From Prevotella sp. (GTDB lineage Bacteria; Bacteroidota; Bacteroidia; Bacteroidales; Bacteroidaceae), in assembly GCA_016283605.1 (NCBI GenBank), contig JAEENF010000026.1, positions 1-5,729 of the forward strand: DNA of 5,729 bases, written 5' to 3'. Positions 1 through 4,743 of this stretch are shown in pieces. The notes below the pieces were generated by a model. That model had not been told where the DNA came from, did no database searches, and was given only the letters and a program-made list of their open reading frames with translations. The position numbers and the translations under genes were made by a program. How positions within the stretch are numbered: the stretch's first letter is position 1; every line of letters starts with the position of its first letter.

Positions 1-390
1 CACCAGGGCGACGTTGATCGTGCGGCGCTCCTTCCAGGCAGCATGCTGAAGATAGTCGTCTTTGTGGAGTGTAGAGTTTAGAACTGAGCGTTTAGAGTCT
101 GCTGCCGCTGTTCCTTCGGCGGATGATACGGCGGTAGCAAACTCTCCACTCTCCACTGTAAACTCTCCATGACTTACCACTTCAATCATCTCGGCCTCGT
201 GATGACGAAGCGATACTTCATAGCCCATCAGTTTGTATTTCACAGGGTCCTGAAGGGGAGCATTCAACAAAACCTCCACTTCCTGGCCTTTGATGAATCC
301 CATCTCGATGATACGTTTGCGGAATCCACCGTGACCTAATACCTTGACGATAACACCTTTCTCGCCAGTCTTCAGCTCAGATAATTTCAT
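1..390 (-). CDS. feoB: FeoA-FeoB fusion ferrous iron transporter, N-terminal part (runs off left edge)
   Basis: Ferrous iron uptake protein of the inner membrane in which the small FeoA domain is fused ahead of the FeoB GTPase/permease, an arrangement known in Bacteroidota. Reading from the ATG at 390, 130 codons are open to base 1. Residues 1-72 match the FeoA SH3-like domain: start MKLSELKTGEKGVIVKV, then GFRKRIIEMGFIKGQEVEVL and a GYEVSLRHHEAEMIEV end. Residues 73-120 are a low-complexity linker rich in S, E, A and T. Residues 121-130 (KERRTINVALV region) are the first beta strand of the FeoB G domain, whose Walker A should follow just outside the window. The start is supported by its fit to FeoA and by the -7 box 20 bp upstream. 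GAAGG lies 2 nt before the ATG, too close to be a normal Shine-Dalgarno. The linker is encoded by a palindromic, repeat-like stretch (see separate entry). The fusion is inferred because the frame continues without a stop; only the first ten or so FeoB residues are visible. Confidence 0.9.
   Translation of the reverse strand, partial: MKLSELKTGEKGVIVKVLGHGGFRKRIIEMGFIKGQEVEVLLNAPLQDPVKYKLMGYEVSLRHHEAEMIEVVSHGEFTVESGEFATAVSSAEGTAAADSKRSVLNSTLHKDDYLQHAAWKERRTINVALV
74..165. repeat. Imperfect palindrome inside the FeoA-FeoB linker coding sequence
   Basis: The two halves of this stretch are reverse complements around a centre at 119.5 with no gaps. Counting pairs from 74/165 inward to 111/128, 28 of 38 are Watson-Crick and 2 more are G-T. 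The best blocks are GAGTCTGCTGCCGC (95-108) against 131-144, with 12 of 14 matching, and GAGTTTA (74-80) against 159-165, with 7 of 7. The arms are built from GAGTTTA and GTGGAGA-like units. It encodes linker residues 76-106 of FeoAB, including the repeated GEF of GEFTVESGEF. Folded as RNA it would give a long, interrupted hairpin within the coding region. An origin as an inserted dispersed repeat is inference. Confidence 0.65.
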
Positions 391-410
391 AACCTTCTAT
401 GATTTTTCTG

Positions 411-418
411 CAAAGGTA
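411..418 (-). promoter_or_regulatory. Probable feoAB promoter, -7 box TACCTTTG
   Basis: On the minus strand TACCTTTG fits the Bacteroidota -7 consensus TAnnTTTG exactly and is followed by CA, a common continuation. It lies 20 bp before the feoAB ATG, which implies a very short leader of roughly 10-16 nt. No clear TTG sits at the usual 19-21 bp spacing. Instead that position is covered by a tandem direct repeat. The call rests on the -7 match and its position alone. Confidence 0.65.
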
Positions 419-431
419 CGAAATAAAATCA

Positions 432-450
432 TGCAACCCAGTTGCAACCC
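432..450 (-). promoter_or_regulatory. Operator-like tandem direct repeat GGGTTGCA-ACT-GGGTTGCA upstream of feoAB
   Basis: Two perfect 8-bp copies (plus strand TGCAACCC at 432-439 and 443-450) recur with an 11-bp period, close to one helical turn, so both would face the same side of the DNA. The plus-strand stretch GTTGCAAC at 441-448 is also a perfect 8-bp palindrome. The pair lies 13-32 bp upstream of the -7 box, overlapping where a -33 element should be. That is a good place for a regulator of iron uptake, but the sequence does not resemble a classical Fur box that I can recognise. Regulator and function are unknown. Confidence 0.4.
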
Positions 451-461
451 TGTGGTAGAAA

Positions 462-484
462 CCCCAAAATACCTAAAAATGGGG
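462..484 (-). terminator. Weak candidate hairpin after the ABC ATPase gene
   Basis: CCCCA and TGGGG can pair (plus strand 462-466 with 480-484) around a 13-nt AT-rich loop. On the minus strand this follows the ABC gene stop by 5 nt and is followed by TTTCT. The stem is only 5 bp and no strong U tract follows, so it may be a weak terminator or chance. Confidence 0.25.
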
Positions 485-489
485 ATGTC

Positions 490-1200
490 TTATGCTTCTG
501 CTTCCGTCTCGAAGTAGTTCTCCAACTCGGCCTTTGCACTACCTTCGTTGTTGGGCAGGTCCTTGATGATCTGTCCTTTCTCCAACAGGGCGATACGTGT
601 GGAGATGTCGATGGTGTGGGCGAGGTTGTGACTGGAGATCAGCAGAGTGGCCTTATTCTCACGGGCATAGTCAGTAAGCACATGTTTCAGGACATTCTGC
701 GACGAAGGGTCGAGGAAGTTGAATGGCTCATCGAGAATCACAAGCTTGGGCTTCATGAAGAGGGCAGAGATAATACCTACCTTCTGTTTGTTACCTGCCG
801 AGAGATTACGGATGAGTTTCTTCTGTCCGAACACCTCACCACCAGCCAGACGCTCGAAGGGCTTCAGACGTTCATCAACCTCCTCCTGCGTGATGCCGTT
901 GATCCTGCCGAGGAAGGCAAAGAACTCCTCGGGGGTGAGGAAGTCAATGAGAAAGCCTTCGTCGACATAAGCGCCTGTAGAATCTTTCCACATTTCGCTC
1001 TCCGCAGGATTAATGCCATCGATGCTGACAGAACCCTCATCGGGTTTCAGCAGGTCGAGCAGCATGCGGAAGAGGGTCGTCTTTCCTGCGCCGTTATTAC
1101 CTACCAGGCCGAGGATATCCCCGTCGTTCACCTGGAACTCAGGGATATTACTGGCCACCGTCTCACCAAATGCCTTCTTCAGATTGCTTATGGTAATCAT
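490..1200 (-). CDS. ABC transporter ATP-binding protein (ABC-2 exporter type), no permease adjacent
   Basis: Cytoplasmic ATPase subunit that would hydrolyse ATP to drive a membrane partner; 236 aa, a normal length for a single nucleotide-binding domain. Visible motifs in order: Walker A GNNGAGKT at residues 34-41, signature LSAGN at 133-137 (variant of LSGGQ), Walker B KLVILDEP at 152-159 with catalytic Glu158, D-loop FNFLDP, and H-loop His191 in ISSHNL. The usual Q-loop glutamine after GAYV is replaced by Asp80-Glu81; acidic residues here are seen in drug/ABC-2 export ATPases. The C-terminus is a short acidic tail (ETEAEA). The start ATG at 1200 gives the standard ABC opening MITISNLKKAFG. 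It begins 30 bp after secA with no promoter visible between them, so co-transcription with secA is likely. No transmembrane partner follows: feoAB comes next after 99 bp. The substrate cannot be told. The family call is secure, the export direction less so. Confidence 0.92.
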   Translation of the reverse strand: MITISNLKKAFGETVASNIPEFQVNDGDILGLVGNNGAGKTTLFRMLLDLLKPDEGSVSIDGINPAESEMWKDSTGAYVDEGFLIDFLTPEEFFAFLGRINGITQEEVDERLKPFERLAGGEVFGQKKLIRNLSAGNKQKVGIISALFMKPKLVILDEPFNFLDPSSQNVLKHVLTDYARENKATLLISSHNLAHTIDISTRIALLEKGQIIKDLPNNEGSAKAELENYFETEAEA

Positions 1201-1224
1201 AATTATTAATCCTTAATTATTAAT
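1201..1224. repeat. AT-rich direct repeat filling the secA-ABC gap
   Basis: Plus-strand AATTATTAAT occurs perfectly at 1201-1210 and again at 1215-1224, a 14-bp period with CCTT between. On the minus strand this reads ATTAATAATT-AAGG-ATTAATAATT and runs directly into the ABC gene ATG. The AAGG at 1211-1214 is a possible but distant ribosome site, 10 nt before the ATG. Simple repeats of this kind are frequent between genes in Bacteroidota. No promoter or hairpin terminator is evident here. Confidence 0.6.
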
Positions 1225-1230
1225 TGCTCA

Positions 1231-4200
1231 TTACACGATTCCTTTTCCGTGGCAGTTCTTGAACTTCTTACCTGAGCCACAAGGACATGGGTCGTTACGT
1301 CCAGGCAGCTTGTCCTTGATGATCGGCGTGCGAGACTGTTGGGCACGTGTGTCGTGCTGAGCGGCAGCCTGCTGGTTGCGGTCTACCAACTGCTCTTCAC
1401 CGATGTTCTGCTTCGACTCGGTATACTGCTGACGCTGCGTGCGCTGTTCAGGAGCAGCCTCCTGTACCTGCTGCACCTCAGGAATCTGGGCGCGGGTCAG
1501 GATTGAGGTGATGCGGTTGTACATCTCGTTGATCATCGCATCCCAAACCTTTGCTGATTCGAGTTTGAAGATCAGGAGCGGGTCTTTCTGCTCATAAGAA
1601 GCGTTCTGTACGGAGTGCTTCAGTTCATCGAGCTGACGCAGGTTCTCCTTCCAAGAGTCGTCGATGATATGCAACAGGATGCTCTTCTCGAACTCCTTGA
1701 CAACACTCTTCGATTCCGTCTCGTAGGCTTCTTTCAGGTTACATGGAATGTTGAACATACGACGGCCATCGGTGATGGGCACCATGATACGCTCGTACAT
1801 GTGACCCTGATTCTCGTAAACCTGCTGGATGATAGGCTGAGCCACCTGCTGAATACGCTCTGTCTTACGGTTGAAGTTACCGATAGCAGCCTGGAAGGCA
1901 TTCTCGGTGAGTACCTCACGTGGCTGGTTGATGAACTCCTCGCTGGTGAAAGGCACCTCCATCGAGAGGATGTGCAGGAACTCTTCCTTGCAACCCTCGT
2001 AGTCATTGTTGTCGATGATGTTCACCACACGGTCCCAGATGATATTCGCAATATCCATACCGATACGCTCACCCATCAGGGCGTGACGGCGCTTCTCGTA
2101 GATAACGGTACGCTGTTTGTTCATCACGTCATCATACTCAATCAGTCGCTTACGGATACCGAAGTTGTTCTCCTCAACCTTCTTCTGAGCGCGCTCGATA
2201 CTCTTCGAAATCATCGGAGCCTCGATCATCTCACCTTCCTTGAAGCCCAAACGGTCCATTACGGAGGCGATACGCTCAGAGGCGAAGAGTCGCATCAACT
2301 TGTCTTCGAGAGACACATAGAACACAGAAGAACCTGGGTCTCCCTGACGTCCTGCACGACCACGCAGCTGACGGTCTACACGACGGCTTTCATGTCGTTC
2401 AGTACCGATGATGGCCAGACCGCCTGCAGCCTTCACCTCAGGTGAGAGCTTGATATCGGTACCACGACCGGCCATATTGGTGGCGATGGTGACGGCACCC
2501 TTGCCATTGGTGCTCTGACCAGCGAGAGCTACGATGTCGGCCTCCTTCTGGTGCAGCTTGGCGTTCAGCACCTGATGGGGGATACCCTCACGCTTTCCGG
2601 TCTCGGGATTCACGTACATATCGAGCATACGAGAGAGCAACTCTGAGATTTCCACCGAAGTGGTACCGATCAGCGTCGGACGTCCGGCATTACGCATCTT
2701 AACGATTTCCTCGATGACAGCCTTATACTTCTCGCGGGCAGTCTTGTAGACACGGTCATCCTGGTCATTACGGATGACAGGACGGTTGGTGGGGATCTCC
2801 ACCACATCGAGCTTGTAGATATCCCAGAACTCACCAGCCTCGGTAGAAGCCGTACCAGTCATACCGGCAAGCTTGTGGTACATACGGAAGTAGTTCTGCA
2901 GAGTGATGGTGGCAAAGGTCTGTGTGGCAGCTTCCACCTTCACATGCTCCTTGGCCTCGACAGCCTGGTGCAGACCGTCACTCCAACGACGACCTTCCAT
3001 GATACGACCCGTCTGCTCGTCGACGATCTTCACTTCACCGTCGATCACCACATATTCGTCGTCCTTATTGAACATACAGTAGGCCTTCAGCAACTGCTGG
3101 AGGGTATGTACGCGCTCACTCTGGACGGCATAGTGTGCCATCAGTTCGTCTTTCTTGTCGAGACGTTCCTGGTCACTCAGACTGGTGTCGGCCTCAAGGG
3201 CTGAGAGTTGTGAGGTGATGTCGGGCAACACAAAGAGTTCTGAATCATTGACCTGTTTTGCCAACCAACCTGTACCCTTATCAGTCAAGTCACATGAGTT
3301 CAGTTTCTCGTCGACCACGAAGTACAGAGGTTCAATACACTCCGGCATACGACGGTTGTTGTTCTCCATGTAAATCTCCTCGGTCTTCAACATACCGGCC
3401 TTGATACCCTCCTCAGAGAGGTATTTGATAAGAGGCTTGTTCTTAGGCAGAGCCTTATGTGAACGGTAGAGTGACAGGAATCCGGCATCGAGCTTTTCCT
3501 GACCTTCTTTCTTGTTTCCGGCCTCAATGAGTTGGTTACCGGCTGTAATCAGACTCTTGGCGTCGGCCAGATACTGTGTGGCCAACTGACGCTGTACGCC
3601 TACCAGGCGTTCTACCAGTGGCTGATATTCCTCAAACATCTGATCGTCGCCCTTAGGGATAGGACCAGAGATAATCAGAGGTGTACGGGCATCATCGATC
3701 AATACGGAGTCGACCTCGTCGACGATGGCGTAGTTATGTGAACGCTGTACGAGGTCCTGTGGCGAGATGGCCATGTTGTCACGCAGGTAGTCGAAACCAA
3801 ACTCGTTGTTGGTACCGAAAGTGATGTCTGCCTGATAAGCCTTACGACGAGCCTCGGAGTTGGGCTGGTGCTTGTCGATACAGTCAACGCTCAGGCCATG
3901 GAACATATAGAGCGGACCCATCCACTCAGAGTCACGCTTGGCCAGATAGTCGTTGACGGTCACCACATGAACGCCATTTCCTGTGAGGGCATTCAGGAAT
4001 ACGGGGAGGGTAGCCACGAGGGTCTTACCTTCACCGGTAGCCATCTCTGCGATCTTTCCCTGATGGAGTACGACGCCACCAAACAACTGCACGTCGTAGT
4101 GGATCATTTCCCATTTCAGGTCATTGCCACCTGCTGTCCAGTGATTATGGTAGATGGCCTTGTCGCCATCGATGGTGATGAAGTCTTTCTTAGGGTCACC

Positions 4201-4617
4201 AGCCAACTCGCGGTCGAAGTCGGTCGCGGTAACGATAGTCTCCTCGTTCTCGGCAAAACGACGGGCGGTCTCCTTTACGATGGCAAACACCTCAAACATC
4301 ACCTCGTCGAGAGCCTTTTCGTAGATGTCGAGTACTTCCTTCTCAATCTTGTCAATCTGTGCGAAGATGTCGGCACGCTCATCGATGGGCGTATCTTCGA
4401 TGGTTGCCTTCAGTTCGGCAATCTTGTTTTTCTGCTCTGTGGCAGACGACTGTACTTGTTGCTGTAACTCCTTTGTACGTTGGCGGAGTTCGTCATTGCT
4501 CATGGCCTCTACTTTTGGCGTGAAGGCTTTTGCCTTCTCTACGAGAGGCTGAATCAGTTTCATGTCCCTCGATGATTTGTCACCAAACAATGACTTTAAA
4601 ATACTGTTGAAATTCAT
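1231..4617 (-). CDS. secA: Preprotein translocase motor ATPase SecA
   Basis: ATP-driven motor that pushes secretory preproteins through SecYEG at the inner membrane. From the ATG at 4617 it is 1,128 aa, against 901 in E. coli. Residue numbers follow this start. Order of parts: N-terminal MNFNSILKSLFG; Walker A ATGEGKT 193-199 (Lys198); DEVD 300-303 followed by SVLIDDARTPLIISGP; preprotein-binding region; GTTSVE from 651; ATNMAGRGTD 712-721; GTERHESRR...GRAGRQGDPG 738-762; scaffold segment with IEYDDVMNKQR near 827-837 and QKDP 1010-1013; Q-rich linker; and a SEC-C zinc motif with Cys1111, Cys1113, Cys1122 and His1123. Extra length lies mainly before Walker A (about 90 residues more than E. 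coli) and between IISGP and VVDEK, as is typical for Bacteroidota. An in-frame ATG at 4680 would add 21 residues, but these are unlike SecA N-termini and are encoded over the -7 box, so 4617 is preferred. The reading frame is intact and all motor motifs are present. Confidence 0.98.
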   Translation of the reverse strand: MNFNSILKSLFGDKSSRDMKLIQPLVEKAKAFTPKVEAMSNDELRQRTKELQQQVQSSATEQKNKIAELKATIEDTPIDERADIFAQIDKIEKEVLDIYEKALDEVMFEVFAIVKETARRFAENEETIVTATDFDRELAGDPKKDFITIDGDKAIYHNHWTAGGNDLKWEMIHYDVQLFGGVVLHQGKIAEMATGEGKTLVATLPVFLNALTGNGVHVVTVNDYLAKRDSEWMGPLYMFHGLSVDCIDKHQPNSEARRKAYQADITFGTNNEFGFDYLRDNMAISPQDLVQRSHNYAIVDEVDSVLIDDARTPLIISGPIPKGDDQMFEEYQPLVERLVGVQRQLATQYLADAKSLITAGNQLIEAGNKKEGQEKLDAGFLSLYRSHKALPKNKPLIKYLSEEGIKAGMLKTEEIYMENNNRRMPECIEPLYFVVDEKLNSCDLTDKGTGWLAKQVNDSELFVLPDITSQLSALEADTSLSDQERLDKKDELMAHYAVQSERVHTLQQLLKAYCMFNKDDEYVVIDGEVKIVDEQTGRIMEGRRWSDGLHQAVEAKEHVKVEAATQTFATITLQNYFRMYHKLAGMTGTASTEAGEFWDIYKLDVVEIPTNRPVIRNDQDDRVYKTAREKYKAVIEEIVKMRNAGRPTLIGTTSVEISELLSRMLDMYVNPETGKREGIPHQVLNAKLHQKEADIVALAGQSTNGKGAVTIATNMAGRGTDIKLSPEVKAAGGLAIIGTERHESRRVDRQLRGRAGRQGDPGSSVFYVSLEDKLMRLFASERIASVMDRLGFKEGEMIEAPMISKSIERAQKKVEENNFGIRKRLIEYDDVMNKQRTVIYEKRRHALMGERIGMDIANIIWDRVVNIIDNNDYEGCKEEFLHILSMEVPFTSEEFINQPREVLTENAFQAAIGNFNRKTERIQQVAQPIIQQVYENQGHMYERIMVPITDGRRMFNIPCNLKEAYETESKSVVKEFEKSILLHIIDDSWKENLRQLDELKHSVQNASYEQKDPLLIFKLESAKVWDAMINEMYNRITSILTRAQIPEVQQVQEAAPEQRTQRQQYTESKQNIGEEQLVDRNQQAAAQHDTRAQQSRTPIIKDKLPGRNDPCPCGSGKKFKNCHGKGIV

Positions 4618-4649
4618 ATCTATTTTTATTGTTATTTCTAAAACGGGTG

Positions 4650-4657
4650 CAAAGTTA
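4650..4657 (-). promoter_or_regulatory. Probable secA promoter, -7 box TAACTTTG
   Basis: On the minus strand TAACTTTG followed by CA fits the Bacteroidota -7 consensus TAnnTTTG exactly and ends 32 bp before the secA ATG at 4617. It predicts a transcript start near 4640-4645 and a leader of about 25 nt, AT-rich and without a Shine-Dalgarno, which is normal for the phylum. No convincing TTTG -33 element is seen at 19-21 bp spacing. The box falls inside the 21-codon upstream extension, so a message from this promoter cannot use the ATG at 4680. Confidence 0.7.
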
Positions 4658-4670
4658 CTCAAAATTTTCC

Positions 4671-4687
4671 AATTTCTCATGGAAATT
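4671..4687. repeat. Short inverted repeat AATTTC-N5-GAAATT over the secA -33 region
   Basis: Plus-strand AATTTC (4671-4676) and GAAATT (4682-4687) are perfect reverse complements separated by TCATG. It lies 14-30 bp upstream of the -7 box, covering the expected -33 position. It could be an operator, or chance in an AT-rich stretch. No known binding motif is recognised. Confidence 0.3.
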
Positions 4688-4715
4688 CCGAAAATTATTC
4701 GTAACGCCCAAAGCT

Positions 4716-4740
4716 ATCTGTGTAAATCTGTGAAATCCGT
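4716..4740. repeat. Degenerate tandem ATCTGTG repeat downstream of the phosphatase-fold gene
   Basis: Plus-strand ATCTGTG occurs at 4716-4722 and 4726-4732, followed by a decayed copy ATCCGT at 4735-4740. The periods are 10 and 9 bp with AA/TAA spacers. It begins 3 bp past the stop codon of the upstream gene, ahead of the secA promoter. It resembles the short simple repeats scattered between genes in Bacteroidota. No terminator-like hairpin with a U tract is seen in this gap. Confidence 0.5.
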
Positions 4741-4743
4741 AGC

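Noticed and set aside
61..180. Linker region of feoAB as an intergenic gap between separate feoA and feoB genes
   Set aside because: The frame is continuous from the FeoA ATG at 390 to base 1 with no stop, and the FeoB-like INVALV strand is in the same frame. FeoAB fusions are known in this phylum.
442..1209. 255-codon plus-strand open frame covering the whole ABC ATPase gene
   Set aside because: It is antisense to a gene with a complete set of ABC motifs, and its translation has no recognisable domain. It is best explained as a shadow frame of a codon-biased gene.
1615..2445. 276-codon plus-strand open frame inside secA
   Set aside because: It lies wholly opposite conserved SecA motifs, has no family resemblance and no promoter or start context of its own. 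It is a shadow frame.
3868..4467. 199-codon plus-strand open frame opposite the SecA N-terminal half
   Set aside because: The same reasoning applies: it is complementary to the Walker A region and the translation looks like random hydrophobic/His-rich antisense sequence.
4618..4743. Rho-independent terminator between the phosphatase-fold gene and secA
   Set aside because: No GC-rich stem followed by a U tract was found; the only inverted repeat is the 6-bp AT-rich one at 4671-4687.
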